A stretch of 64,000 nt of DNA. Origin: an uncultured Bacteroidota bacterium. Its GTDB lineage: Bacteria > Bacteroidota > Bacteroidia > Chitinophagales > Chitinophagaceae. The stretch spans positions 124,001-188,000 of the forward strand of contig CAIJXT010000024.1 in assembly GCA_903824665.1 (NCBI GenBank). Direction: 5' to 3'. The notes beneath the pieces were generated by a model that had not been told where the DNA came from, did not search any database, and saw only the letters and a list, made by a program, of their open reading frames with translations. Positions 1 through 8,280 of the stretch are shown here, in pieces (position 1 is the stretch's first letter; each line of letters opens with the position of its first letter). The translations under genes were made by a program, and so were the position numbers.

Positions 1-2235
1 CTGCCCACGTAACGTGATCTCACCGGTCATGGCATAGAATGGCTTTACCCTGCGCCCTGTGAACGAAGATGCAAGGGATGTAAGCATGGTGATACCCGCA
101 CTGGGTCCATCTTTAGGCACCGCACCTTCAGGCACATGTATATGAATATTCACCTCTTCGAAGCGATCGCTGTCGATGTTGAATTCTGCCGCATGTGCAC
201 GCAAAAAAGACAATGCTGTTGTTGCACTTTCCTTCATAACGGTACCCAGGTTGCCGGTAAGCGTAAGGGCACCTTTACCTTTTGACAAAGATGATTCAAT
301 AAACAAAATATCGCCTCCGACAGAGGTCCATGCAAGGCCAACCACGACCCCGGGTGGATGCCCCTTTGTGTAAATGTCGTTAGAGTATCTGGGCCTTCCC
401 AATGCCTGCACTACCTGTGCATCAGTGACCACAGGGTCTATAGTTTCTTCCATAGCCACTCGCTTGGCCATAGACCGCATCATACCAGCAAGCAATCTAT
501 CCAGTTCACGCACACCGCTTTCACGGGTGTATTCCTGTATGATCCGGAGGATGACCTTATCCGGAAATTTCATCGGTACCTTCACCAGTCCATGCAAATC
601 ACGTTGTTTAGGTATCAGATGACGTTTGGCGATCTCTGTTTTTTCCTCTGGCGAATAGCCAGAAAGCTGTATAATCTCGAGCCGGTCGCGGAGCGCAGGT
701 TGTATCTCACTCAGGCTGTTTGCTGTAGCGATAAACAAGACCTTGGACAAATCGTATTCGAGCTCCAGATAATTATCATAAAATGAATTATTCTGTTCCG
801 GGTCAAGTATTTCCAGCAAAGCCGAACTCGGATCTCCGCGAAAATCTTTGCCCAATTTGTCGACCTCATCAAGTATAAACACCGGGTTGCTGGTCTTGAC
901 CTTTCGCAAAGACTGAATGATACGGCCAGGCATGGCCCCAATGTATGTTTTGCGGTGTCCACGCAACTCGCTTTCATCATGCAAACCACCAAGACTCAGG
1001 CGAACGTATTTGCGCTCTATGGCTGCCGCAATACTCCTGCCCAGTGATGTTTTGCCAATACCCGGAGGCCCTACGAAACATAGTATCGGCGATTTCATAT
1101 CACCTTTTAACTTCAGTACTGCGAGATACTCAAGAATGCGGTCCTTTATCTTGTCCATACCATAATGATCGTGGTCCAACACCTTCTGAGCCTTTTTCAG
1201 ATCATAACTATCCTTAGTGTATGTTTCCCAGGGCAAATCGAGCATGAGATCCAGGTGATTATAAATCACTGAATAGTCCGGGGTGCTGGGGTGCATGCGT
1301 TCCAGCTTTTCAATGTTTTTCCGAAAGAGTTCCCTGGCACTTTCGGTCCATTTCATTTCTTCAGCCCTTTTTTGCAGGTCTTTTATCTCACGGTCATTCG
1401 GATCTCCACCCAGTTCCTCCTTAATAGACTTCATCTGCTGCTGAAGGAAATACTCCCGCTGCTGACGGTCTATATCTGCTCTTGTTTTATTGGTGATCTC
1501 GTTTTTCAACTCTACCAACTGCAACTCAGACTGTAACAAATTCAGCAATTTCTCAGCACGGAGGGTTACATTGTTCTCTTCGAGCATTGCCTGCTTTTCC
1601 TGCAATTTGGACGAGATATTGGAAGCAATAAAGTGCATCAAAAACGACTGTTGCTCTATATTGCGCAATACAATTCCAGCTTCGCTGGGGATATTGGGCG
1701 ACTGCTGTGCGATTCGTTCGCCATAGTCCTTTATAGACGATATCAGCGCGTCGAAACCGGGATCTTTTTTAGGGTATTCATCCTCGAGGTAATTTATCTC
1801 TGCACGATAGTATGGATCGGTCTGCGTGTACTTGCTGATGCGGAACCTGATGCGGCCCATAATGAACAGCGTAATATTGCCATCAGGCATTTTAATCTGC
1901 TTCACCACCTTTGCCAGTGTGCCTACCTCGTATATATCATCAGGTGTAGGGTCATCATTATTGCTGTCCTTCTGCGCAATTACACCAATCCATTTATTTG
2001 TTCGCTGCGCTTCTGCAATCGCTTTTACCGACTTCTCGCGGGCCACTGTGATCGGCAACACAACATTCGGAAACAGCACAGTATTGCGTAGGGCTATGAT
2101 AGGCAGGTCAGAAGGAAGAGATGCACGCTCCTGATCATCCATTTCATCCTCGCCAAGTGGGACAATAGGCATGAATTCCATCTCCTGCTCATTCTGATTC
2201 AGCAACATATCAAACATTGAGTTCATTTCAGACAT
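1..2235 (-). CDS. lon: ATP-dependent protease Lon (3' end outside window)
   Basis: Cytoplasmic AAA+ serine protease that degrades misfolded and regulatory proteins. The window holds 745 residues from the start codon at 2235; the C-terminus is cut off at position 1. Visible in order: an acidic N-terminal tail and the Lon substrate-binding domain (about residues 40-240, with LPIIALRNTVLFPNVVLP), a coiled-coil linker, the Walker A motif GPPGIGKT (389-396), Walker B FILDEVDK, and the start of the S16 protease domain with PKDGPSAG, whose catalytic Ser is residue 712. The catalytic Lys of the Ser-Lys dyad should lie just beyond the edge. A candidate -7 promoter element is only 5 bp upstream of the start. 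Other in-frame ATGs a few codons downstream are possible starts. Family assignment is secure. Confidence 0.97.
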   Translation of the reverse strand, partial: MSEMNSMFDMLLNQNEQEMEFMPIVPLGEDEMDDQERASLPSDLPIIALRNTVLFPNVVLPITVAREKSVKAIAEAQRTNKWIGVIAQKDSNNDDPTPDDIYEVGTLAKVVKQIKMPDGNITLFIMGRIRFRISKYTQTDPYYRAEINYLEDEYPKKDPGFDALISSIKDYGERIAQQSPNIPSEAGIVLRNIEQQSFLMHFIASNISSKLQEKQAMLEENNVTLRAEKLLNLLQSELQLVELKNEITNKTRADIDRQQREYFLQQQMKSIKEELGGDPNDREIKDLQKRAEEMKWTESARELFRKNIEKLERMHPSTPDYSVIYNHLDLMLDLPWETYTKDSYDLKKAQKVLDHDHYGMDKIKDRILEYLAVLKLKGDMKSPILCFVGPPGIGKTSLGRSIAAAIERKYVRLSLGGLHDESELRGHRKTYIGAMPGRIIQSLRKVKTSNPVFILDEVDKLGKDFRGDPSSALLEILDPEQNNSFYDNYLELEYDLSKVLFIATANSLSEIQPALRDRLEIIQLSGYSPEEKTEIAKRHLIPKQRDLHGLVKVPMKFPDKVILRIIQEYTRESGVRELDRLLAGMMRSMAKRVAMEETIDPVVTDAQVVQALGRPRYSNDIYTKGHPPGVVVGLAWTSVGGDILFIESSLSKGKGALTLTGNLGTVMKESATTALSFLRAHAAEFNIDSDRFEEVNIHIHVPEGAVPKDGPSAGITMLTSLASSFTGRRVKPFYAMTGEITLRGQ

Positions 2236-2240
2236 TATGA

Positions 2241-2248
2241 CAAAGTTA
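2241..2248 (-). promoter_or_regulatory. candidate -7 promoter element of lon
   Basis: On the minus strand this reads TAACTTTG, an exact match to the Bacteroidota -7 consensus TAnnTTTG. It ends 5 bp before the lon ATG. No clear TTTG -33 element is visible. Confidence 0.45.
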
Positions 2249-2430
2249 TCCCTTATTCGTATGTAAAATAGTGGAAAAGATAATGGGCAATACTTGTGCC
2301 AACAGAAATAATCGGCAATAATTGCAGGAATTTGCCTCAAAGAGTGAAGATATGCGACAAAATGTATTGGAGGAGAGAGCAAACCAGCAACGGCAAATAC
2401 CAGACCACGAAGTGCCGGGTATTCAACTTA

Positions 2431-2772
2431 TCATTTCTTCTTCTTCGCCGGCTTTGCAACGGTGTTGTACTCAAGACACAAACCGATCCAGTAGTTCATT
2501 TCTTTTTTTGATTTAAGCACATCCTGACTTACATAAACGTACCCTTTCATGGGTTTGCCTGTGAACTCCATTTCTCTGCACCCTTCCCTCATAAGTGCCT
2601 TCTCGTATGCATCGGGACCAATACGGCACATCATCTCATTTTTCACAACACCAACACACATCTTCCCATTGACCATGTAACATGTGCCGCCAAACATGTG
2701 TTTTTCTACAACATCGGGCAGGAAAGCAACAGCCTCTCTTATCCGGTCATTTAGTTTTTCGTCGAATGCCAT
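2431..2772 (-). CDS. TfoX/Sxy family N-terminal domain protein
   Basis: A 113-residue protein that matches the N-terminal domain of TfoX/Sxy, with the typical core MFGGTCYMVNGKMCVGV and a glycine-rich KGYVYV strand. In Gammaproteobacteria TfoX is a competence regulator, but this family member has only the N-terminal domain, so a role in competence is not implied. The C-terminus ends in a lysine run (AKKKK). It lies upstream of lon on the same strand, 195 bp away, and has its own promoter-like sequence directly before the start. The family is recognisable; the function in Bacteroidota is unknown. Confidence 0.85.
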   Translation of the reverse strand: MAFDEKLNDRIREAVAFLPDVVEKHMFGGTCYMVNGKMCVGVVKNEMMCRIGPDAYEKALMREGCREMEFTGKPMKGYVYVSQDVLKSKKEMNYWIGLCLEYNTVAKPAKKKK

Positions 2773-2776
2773 GTGA

Positions 2777-2809
2777 TAAATTTAAGAAAAACGGACGTGT
2801 ATTTGCAAA
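2777..2809 (-). promoter_or_regulatory. candidate promoter of the TfoX-N gene
   Basis: On the minus strand: TTTG (2809-2806), a 21-bp spacer, then TAAATTTA (2784-2777), a 7/8 match to TAnnTTTG. The -7 box ends 4 bp before the ATG at 2772, which predicts a nearly leaderless mRNA. Confidence 0.45.
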
Positions 2810-2919
2810 TGTTAAACCTGCTTTGATAAAAGGACTATAACATTTTGTTAGGTGGACCCACTTGCGATATTTGGTACCTTCAGGAAACAAAAATTTTAAA
2901 CAATCTAAAAAACACTGCC

Positions 2920-3225
2920 ATGACCATTCAATTCAATACGGATCACAACATCCCTGCAAGAAAAGCACTGAGAGAACCACTTGTGTCTATGATCGCTGAC
3001 GAGCTGCGCAGGTACAAAGACCACATAACCAGAATAGAAGCACACCTTACAGATGTAGATGGCGATAAAAACGGCATAAACGACAAACGGTGTGTATTGG
3101 AAGCAAGGATTGAAAAAAAGCGGCCTGTAGCAGTTACCAACTTTGCCAGCACACATTTGCTGGCCGTAGAGGGCGCGCTGGATAAACTGAAATCGCTACT
3201 CAGAAAGAAGCTTGAAAAAAAATAA
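2920..3225 (+). CDS. HPF/RaiA family ribosome-associated protein
   Basis: A 101-residue protein resembling the S30AE (HPF/RaiA) fold: a first strand MTIQFNTDHNI, a helix, then RIEAHLTDVDGDKNGINDKRC and a basic C-terminal helix (KLKSLLRKKLEKK). Proteins of this family bind the 30S decoding centre and slow translation or store ribosomes under stress. It lacks the long C-terminal dimerisation domain of long HPF. The ATG at 2920 is chosen because an in-frame upstream start at 2845 would add 25 residues unlike the family. Convergent with the downstream YrdC gene. The assignment rests on the GDK-GINDKRC block. Confidence 0.75.
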   Translation: MTIQFNTDHNIPARKALREPLVSMIADELRRYKDHITRIEAHLTDVDGDKNGINDKRCVLEARIEKKRPVAVTNFASTHLLAVEGALDKLKSLLRKKLEKK

Positions 3226-3262
3226 ACCGCACTAAAAAAGCAGCAACGCGATTCTGAAACGG

Positions 3263-3835
3263 TCAGGGGCGTAGAATTTCCAACGATCCGTCTTCGCATA
3301 TACGCACAAGTCTTGAAGGCTTGCTGACGACGGTATCTGTTTGCCGGTAACCAACAACATAGTCGACCCCAGACCGAATTCCTACATCTACCATATCGAA
3401 AATGGCTGGTGTTGGCTGTCCGCTAATGTTGGCTGAAGTAGAAACCAGGGGCTTTCTGAAACGCTTGATCAATGCCTTGCAGAATGGCTCTGCGCAAACC
3501 CTGATTGCGATACTGCCATCGGCATTCACTGCATTTTCCGGAAAACCTAGGGCATTTTCGTACACAACAGTTGTGGGCACATCAAATGATTCGATGATAG
3601 CGATGATATCGGGATGAGGGCTGGCTACATATTGAATGACGTCCCGTGCCTCAGCTAATAAAACAATGAGGCTTTTCTGGCGCGGGCGCTGTTTTATAGC
3701 AAATATTTCGTCTACGGCTTTTTCGTTCAGCGCATCACACCCCAATCCCCAAACAGTGTCGGTGGGGTAAAGGATATTACCGCCATTTTGCAGGACAGCG
3801 ATGCAATTTTTTATGTCGTTTTCAAAGTCCACCAT
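3263..3835 (-). CDS. L-threonylcarbamoyladenylate synthase (Sua5/YrdC/TsaC family)
   Basis: Makes threonylcarbamoyl-AMP from Thr, bicarbonate and ATP, the first step of the t6A37 modification in ANN-decoding tRNAs; cytoplasmic. The roughly 190-residue length is the YrdC domain alone (TsaC type, without the Sua5 extension). Visible are the substrate-binding PTDTVWGLGCDA, the KQRPRQKSLIVL segment (KxR motif) and the VSTSANISG block. The start at 3835 (MVDFENDI) fits the family; it overlaps the end of the upstream heptosyltransferase by 25 bp, suggesting translational coupling. A longer reading from 3889 would add an atypical leader of 18 residues. Confidence 0.92.
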   Translation of the reverse strand: MVDFENDIKNCIAVLQNGGNILYPTDTVWGLGCDALNEKAVDEIFAIKQRPRQKSLIVLLAEARDVIQYVASPHPDIIAIIESFDVPTTVVYENALGFPENAVNADGSIAIRVCAEPFCKALIKRFRKPLVSTSANISGQPTPAIFDMVDVGIRSGVDYVVGYRQTDTVVSKPSRLVRICEDGSLEILRP

Positions 3836-4821
3836 AGTAATTGGTTGTTTGTTATTTGATGCGCACATTTGAAGTGTCCTTCCGGGCAAGTTTTATGACC
3901 ATGCAGCCCGCAGGGACGGCAGCTAAGTGTTTCCCGGGTCTGCACAATACGGGCTTCCGGTCTCAATGGACCAAACCCAAATGATGGTACCGTGGAACAA
4001 AAGACTGCAGTAAGTGGCGCAGCAACTGCAGACGCGAAGTGCAGTGGTGCCGAATCATTGGTATAGTTCATTACAGCACCCTGCATCAATGCGGCTGATT
4101 GCAGAAAATTCAATTTGCCACAAAGATTCCGGACATTGGCATGGGTGACCTTACCAATTATTGCGTCGCCGGTGACAGTGTCTGAGGGGGCACCAATGAT
4201 AAAAACAGTATACATTTCGGGTATTTCGTTGATCAACTCAACCCATTTTTGTGCCGGAAACTGCTTTGTGAACCAAACCGACGATGGGGCGATACAAACG
4301 TAGGGTTGTGCTGTGTACTGCTCGATCCATTTCCTGTCAGCAACAGAGGGGTATAGTGCAGGCATTGCATAACCACCTTCTGTAATATCAGCAATCAGCA
4401 ATTGATTTCGCTGTACCTCATGAACAGCATTTTTGTCAGCAGTTGCCGAAATGACATGCTTTACAATACGTGTAAATCCGAAAGACAGGGGATTCTTGTC
4501 GAATCCGGACCGGTAAGGGGCGCCCGACAGCAATGAAATAATGCCTGATGTGGCAAAGCGATGAGGGTTGATAACATGAGTATAATGTGTACGCCGCACC
4601 TGCATTGCCAACCTGAACAGGTTCCTGTTCTTTTGCTCCTTTTTATCCCAGATCAGAACATTACTAATGAACGGATGATTACTGAGCAGACCTTCATTGC
4701 CTTTGCGCAGCAAAACGTCGATAACGGCATCCGGGTATCGGTCATGTAACTTTTCGGCAAGGGCAGTTGCGAGCACTACATCGCCGGTAAAGGCGGTCTG
4801 AATGATTAGGAATCTGAACAT
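3811..4821 (-). CDS. glycosyltransferase family 9 (heptosyltransferase-like)
   Basis: A 336-residue GT9 enzyme of lipopolysaccharide core assembly, expected to transfer heptose or a related sugar at the cytoplasmic face of the inner membrane. The start ATG at 4821 gives the family opening FLIIQTAFTGDVVLATALAE. The acceptor/donor block CIAPSSVWFTKQFPAQKWVE is followed by NDSAPLHFASAVAAP and a C-terminal Cys-rich segment (CRPCGLHGHKTCPEGHFKC) seen in many Bacteroidota homologues. Upstream in-frame codons to 4923 would extend into a probable promoter region and are rejected. It overlaps the YrdC gene. The sugar specificity cannot be read from the sequence. Confidence 0.88.
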   Translation of the reverse strand: MFRFLIIQTAFTGDVVLATALAEKLHDRYPDAVIDVLLRKGNEGLLSNHPFISNVLIWDKKEQKNRNLFRLAMQVRRTHYTHVINPHRFATSGIISLLSGAPYRSGFDKNPLSFGFTRIVKHVISATADKNAVHEVQRNQLLIADITEGGYAMPALYPSVADRKWIEQYTAQPYVCIAPSSVWFTKQFPAQKWVELINEIPEMYTVFIIGAPSDTVTGDAIIGKVTHANVRNLCGKLNFLQSAALMQGAVMNYTNDSAPLHFASAVAAPLTAVFCSTVPSFGFGPLRPEARIVQTRETLSCRPCGLHGHKTCPEGHFKCAHQITNNQLLWWTLKTT

Positions 4822-4891
4822 CGGCAATGTAAAATTACAACTGTATTGCTTTTGGATTGTTTTAACAATAAAAAAATCTGTTTTTTCGAAT

Positions 4892-4907
4892 TTTGGTCCT
4901 AAATTTG
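4892..4907 (+). promoter_or_regulatory. candidate promoter of the DUF1573 cluster
   Basis: TAAATTTG (4900-4907) is an exact TAnnTTTG element, 30 bp before the ATG at 4938. A second TTTG lies four bases upstream (4892-4895), giving TTTG-N4-TAnnTTTG, an arrangement also seen before ribBA and the MFS gene. Confidence 0.5.
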
Positions 4908-4937
4908 TTACACTCTTAAACAATAAAACAATTAATC

Positions 4938-5480
4938 ATGAGAAAGCTATTTCTGGCGTTGAGTATCATCCTATTGTCAGGTGGCGTGGTAATGGCGCAG
5001 GGTAAAAAAGGCAAAAAGGGCAAAGACAAAGATAAAGGCGAGCAACTTGTAATAGAGTCGGCAGCAAATGCTACACCTACCAATCTGAGTGCTCTACCGG
5101 CAGCGCCTGCAACAACCCTGAAAGTTGAAGATCTGGATTTCACAGACGTAGTACATGACTTTGGTACGGTGATGGAAGGTCCTGACGCGTCATGTGTCTT
5201 CACGTTTAAAAACAATGGTAAAGAACCAATCATCATTCAGAAAGCTCAGCCATCATGTGGCTGCACAGTTCCCTCTTTCTCGAGCGAACCAGTAGCTCCG
5301 GGTGCTACAGGAAAAATTGATGTTGCCTATCACACAAAGGGCAAGCCAAATGCATTTTCAAAGTCAATCACTGTGGTTTCTAATGCCGGCACTAAAGTGC
5401 TTACCATCAAGGGCACTGTAGAAAAAGCACCTGTTTCGTCTGTACCGGAGAACACATCAATGATGAAAACAACTAATTAA
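4938..5480 (+). CDS. DUF1573 domain protein 1
   Basis: A 180-residue secreted protein with a signal peptide (about residues 1-21, ending VMAQ), a short Lys/Gly-rich stretch (GKKGKKGKDKDKG), a linker, and one DUF1573 domain of about 95 residues. The domain carries the family hallmarks HDFGTV, a strand with FTFKNNGKEPIII and the invariant block PSCGCTVP. DUF1573 has an immunoglobulin/ASH-like beta sandwich and is abundant in Bacteroidota; its biochemical role is unknown. First of three tandem paralogues with 41 bp to the next. A good TAnnTTTG promoter precedes it. Export to the periplasm or outer membrane is inferred from the signal peptide. Confidence 0.85.
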   Translation: MRKLFLALSIILLSGGVVMAQGKKGKKGKDKDKGEQLVIESAANATPTNLSALPAAPATTLKVEDLDFTDVVHDFGTVMEGPDASCVFTFKNNGKEPIIIQKAQPSCGCTVPSFSSEPVAPGATGKIDVAYHTKGKPNAFSKSITVVSNAGTKVLTIKGTVEKAPVSSVPENTSMMKTTN

Positions 5481-5521
5481 TTCAATAACAATTCAAATTA
5501 ACCAAACTAACAAACAAGTAC

Positions 5522-6019
5522 ATGAAAAGAGTATTTCTGGCTTTTATCTGCCTTTCATTAACAGCGGCTGTTGCAACTGCACAGGATATCAAACCGTCGG
5601 CACCTACACCGGCACCTACACCTGCGTCTCCTACACCACCACCGCCACCGGCACCACCAAAAGTTAATCCGAATGCAGGCAAATTCAAGTTTAGTGAAGA
5701 GACTCATGACTTTGGCGAAGTACCGGAAGGCCCATTGGCTGAATATGATTTCGAATTCAAGAACGTAGGAAAAGAGCCAATCGTAATTCAGGAAGCACAT
5801 GGCTCTTGCGGCTGTACTGTACCTAAATGGCCTACTGAGCCTATCCTGCCAGGTAAAAAGGGTGTAATTCATGTTGCTTACAACTCTCAGGGACGTCCCG
5901 GACCGATCAACAAAGACATCACTATCAACTCTAATGCGGCTCAAAGTCCAATGGTATTGCACATAAAAGGTAATGTGAAGCCAAAACCAGCGGAACCAGC
6001 TGCGGCAGAGAAAAAATAA
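5522..6019 (+). CDS. DUF1573 domain protein 2, with Pro-rich linker
   Basis: A 165-residue paralogue of its upstream neighbour. A signal peptide (about residues 1-20, ending ATAQ) is followed by a Pro/Thr/Ala-rich linker (residues 23-46, including PTPPPPPAPPK) and a DUF1573 domain with HDFGEV, FEFKNVGKEPIVI and the conserved GSCGCTVP block. The Pro-rich linker suggests the domain is held away from an anchor or spans a distance in the periplasm; this is inference. It is followed 26 bp later by a strong hairpin (6046-6073) that separates it from the third paralogue. Function unknown. Confidence 0.85.
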   Translation: MKRVFLAFICLSLTAAVATAQDIKPSAPTPAPTPASPTPPPPPAPPKVNPNAGKFKFSEETHDFGEVPEGPLAEYDFEFKNVGKEPIVIQEAHGSCGCTVPKWPTEPILPGKKGVIHVAYNSQGRPGPINKDITINSNAAQSPMVLHIKGNVKPKPAEPAAAEKK

Positions 6020-6045
6020 GCTTACTTTAACAGTTATAACAATAT

Positions 6046-6073
6046 AAAATAGTTGGCTTTCGCCAACTATTTT
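6046..6073 (+). terminator. hairpin between the second and third DUF1573 genes
   Basis: A perfect 12-bp stem (AAAATAGTTGGC / GCCAACTATTTT) with a TTTC loop. The 3' arm ends in TTTT, so it could terminate or attenuate transcription in either direction. It lies 26 bp after the second gene's stop and 27 bp before the third gene's start. Confidence 0.7.
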
Positions 6074-6100
6074 AAGATAAGAAAAGTCTGAACCTAAAAA

Positions 6101-6568
6101 ATGATGAAAATGAAGAAAGCAATTGTTGTAATACTATGTATGATAGCTGTAGTTTCGGGCCGGGCTACAGCTCAAAATAAGGTTGAAGGACCGGTTTTTA
6201 AGTTTATTGACGGCGAAACACATGATTTTGGAGTGGTTAAAAAAGGACCTCCGGCAGGACATACCTTTGAGTTTACGAACGTGGGTACGGAACCAATAAT
6301 CGTGATGAATGTTACCCCTTCATGTGGCTGTACCAATGTTGACTGGAGTAAAAACCCTGTCCTTCCCGGTCAAAAAGGCTTTATACATCTGGACCTGAAA
6401 ACAGAGGAGCAAAACGGTGTATTTCACAAAGAGGTGTACATACAATCTAATGCAAAAACTCCAAGAGGAGAAAAAAGGTATACGTTGTATATAAAAGGTG
6501 ATGCGAAAGACAATGTGACTGAGGATGACCTGAAAAAGAACAACGACAAAAAGAAAGTTAAGCATTAG
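6101..6568 (+). CDS. DUF1573 domain protein 3
   Basis: A 155-residue third paralogue. Signal peptide (about residues 1-24, ending ATAQ), then almost directly the DUF1573 domain with ETHDFGVV, FEFTNVGTEPIIV and PSCGCTNV, so the final Val-Pro of the other copies is changed. The C-terminus is a charged Lys/Asp tail (DDLKKNNDKKKVKH). Because a hairpin lies between this gene and the second copy, its expression may be lower than or separate from the first two. A strong bidirectional terminator follows at 6591-6622. Function unknown. Confidence 0.85.
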   Translation: MMKMKKAIVVILCMIAVVSGRATAQNKVEGPVFKFIDGETHDFGVVKKGPPAGHTFEFTNVGTEPIIVMNVTPSCGCTNVDWSKNPVLPGQKGFIHLDLKTEEQNGVFHKEVYIQSNAKTPRGEKRYTLYIKGDAKDNVTEDDLKKNNDKKKVKH

Positions 6569-6590
6569 TAACCGTAAAGATTCGAAAAGT

Positions 6591-6622
6591 AGTAAAAGGC
6601 TGCCCTCAGGCAGCCTTTTACT
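6591..6622. terminator. bidirectional rho-independent terminator
   Basis: A perfect 14-bp stem (AGTAAAAGGCTGCC / GGCAGCCTTTTACT) with loop CTCA. It lies between the convergent third DUF1573 gene and the small minus-strand gene ending at 6659, and can serve both. Confidence 0.85.
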
Positions 6623-6658
6623 TTGGGATACCGGCGTGCTCAACACCACCCCAAAGCG

Positions 6659-6964
6659 TCATTTTCGGCAAGAAAGCTTCTCCAGGATTTTTTCAGAGAT
6701 GGCATCAGCATATATGCCATAGCCGGTCACTAATACACCTTTGAGTCCAAGCGGCGAAGCGATAGCATATACTACTGCTTCGTCGGCCGGATCTGAATTG
6801 CCCTCGTATCGGTAAACCTGGTCAATCTCAAAATTCTCGTAACTCAGTTGAACAATATCGCAAACCAGGTGTTCGCCTACAATATTAAAATCTACATTGT
6901 ATCCTTGCTTCCTCAACTCTGCGATGGCCTCTGTAACAGTGGCGTAGTGATAATTCTCTTCCAT
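6659..6964 (-). CDS. conserved small protein (often labelled 'phosphoribosylpyrophosphate synthetase')
   Basis: A 101-residue cytoplasmic protein opening MEENYHYATVTEAIAELRKQ, with a conserved YRYEGNSDPADEAVVYAI block and a C-terminal GVLVTGYGIYAD segment. Close relatives in Bacteroidota often carry the name phosphoribosylpyrophosphate synthetase, from my memory of the family. The sequence is far too short for that enzyme (about 310 residues) and shows no PRPP-binding motif, so the label should not be used as a function. The acidic SDPADEAV patch is the most conserved-looking part. It shares a terminator with the convergent DUF1573 cluster. Confidence 0.8.
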   Translation of the reverse strand: MEENYHYATVTEAIAELRKQGYNVDFNIVGEHLVCDIVQLSYENFEIDQVYRYEGNSDPADEAVVYAIASPLGLKGVLVTGYGIYADAISEKILEKLSCRK

Positions 6965-7186
6965 GGTAGTTGCATTAATTGCAGATAGTTGAAGCTATAA
7001 GTAACATCAACATCATGATAACCTTAAGTAAAGTTAGCAAGTAACCTATGCGTAATGTTACAGGATTACCACGTAAGACAAACTAAAATACACCGCATCG
7101 ATGGGTAAACAGGAAAAGGAAAGCCGGATATCTGTGCAACGCGAAAAACCGATTCAAAATACCGTATTCAGTGTTTCCCGGTGTAA

Positions 7187-8002
7187 TCAGTATTGTTCCT
7201 TTTCATTAGGAAAATCACGGCTCTTAATGTCCCTGATGTATTGGGTTGTCGCTCCTGATATTGCTTCGTACAGGTTGAGGTAACGACGGAGGAAACGAGG
7301 AGAAAAGTTTTTGGTTATACCCAACATGTCATGCATCACCAATACCTGACCGTCAACACCGTTGCCGGCACCGATGCCTATTACAGGTATCTTTAGTTGG
7401 GCTGCAACCTCTGCACCAAGTGTAGCTGGTATTTTTTCGAGTACCAAGGAAAAGCAACCGGCTTCCTGCAGGGCTTTTGCATTCCGCAGCAACATTTCTG
7501 CCTCGGCCTCTTCGCGGGCACGAACGGTATAAGTTCCGAATTTGTAAATTGATTGTGGTGTAAGACCCAAGTGACCCATAACCGGAACACCGGCCCCAAC
7601 GATCCGTTTAATAGACTCACAAACCTCTTCACCCCCTTCCAGCTTTATGCCATGTGCGCCGGCTTCCTTCATAATCCGGATAGAGGAAATCAAAGCCTCT
7701 TTGCTGTTGCCCTGATAAGAGCCGAACGGCAGGTCTACAATGATCAGACAACGCTTGCAGGCCCTCACCACACTCTGCGCATGATATATCATCTGATCGA
7801 GGGTTATCGGGAGTGTAGTTTCATGCCCTGCCATAACGTTTGAGGCTGAGTCGCCAACAAGTATTACGTCTATTCCGGCATCATCGAATATACGCGCCAT
7901 CGAGAAATCATACGCCGTGAGCATACTGATCTTCTCGCCATGGTCCTTCATAGACTGAAGGGTATGAGTGGTTACGCGTTTTATTTCTCCGTGTATAGAC
8001 AT
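7187..8002 (-). CDS. panB: 3-methyl-2-oxobutanoate hydroxymethyltransferase
   Basis: Transfers a hydroxymethyl group from 5,10-methylene-tetrahydrofolate to 2-oxoisovalerate to make ketopantoate, the first step of pantothenate and coenzyme A synthesis; cytoplasmic. Its 271 residues match the family length. Visible are [17 protein letters not shown], the metal-binding [42 protein letters not shown] and [20 protein letters not shown]. The ATG at 8002 gives the normal N-terminus. It stands alone between a small minus-strand gene and a divergent plus-strand gene. Another CoA-pathway gene, coaX, lies 31 kb away in this window. Confidence 0.97.
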   Translation of the reverse strand: MSIHGEIKRVTTHTLQSMKDHGEKISMLTAYDFSMARIFDDAGIDVILVGDSASNVMAGHETTLPITLDQMIYHAQSVVRACKRCLIIVDLPFGSYQGNSKEALISSIRIMKEAGAHGIKLEGGEEVCESIKRIVGAGVPVMGHLGLTPQSIYKFGTYTVRAREEAEAEMLLRNAKALQEAGCFSLVLEKIPATLGAEVAAQLKIPVIGIGAGNGVDGQVLVMHDMLGITKNFSPRFLRRYLNLYEAISGATTQYIRDIKSRDFPNEKEQY

Positions 8003-8202
8003 AAACTAAAATTATTGGCAAAGACCCGCAAACGCGGAAGGTTTCATTTTTTGTAAAAGTAAGCCTACATGGCGACTTTTTCCATCCAAAAAGCAAAAAA
8101 ACACGTTTTGGTGACACTGATCAGCGGCAAGGAAAATCGCATGTTTTTGAGTTTCTTTCAATAATCGATCACGGCAATCCGCACCCCGACCGGTCAGGCT
8201 GG

Positions 8203-8232
8203 TTTGCTGCTTTGTCAATAAATACTATCTTT
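8203..8232 (+). promoter_or_regulatory. candidate promoter of the GT-C-like gene
   Basis: TTTG (8203-8206), an 18-bp spacer, then TATCTTTA (8225-8232), a 7/8 match to TAnnTTTG. The start codon follows 48 bp later at 8281. Confidence 0.45.
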
Positions 8233-8280
8233 ACGACCACGATATAAGAGGCAAATTGAGTAGCACAACAATTAATTTTG

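Noticed and set aside
6965..7186. GTAAC-like motifs before the small gene at 6659-6964 as a second Pho-like array
   Set aside because: The motifs (such as GGTAATCC and TGTAACAT on the minus strand) are not in 11-bp phase.
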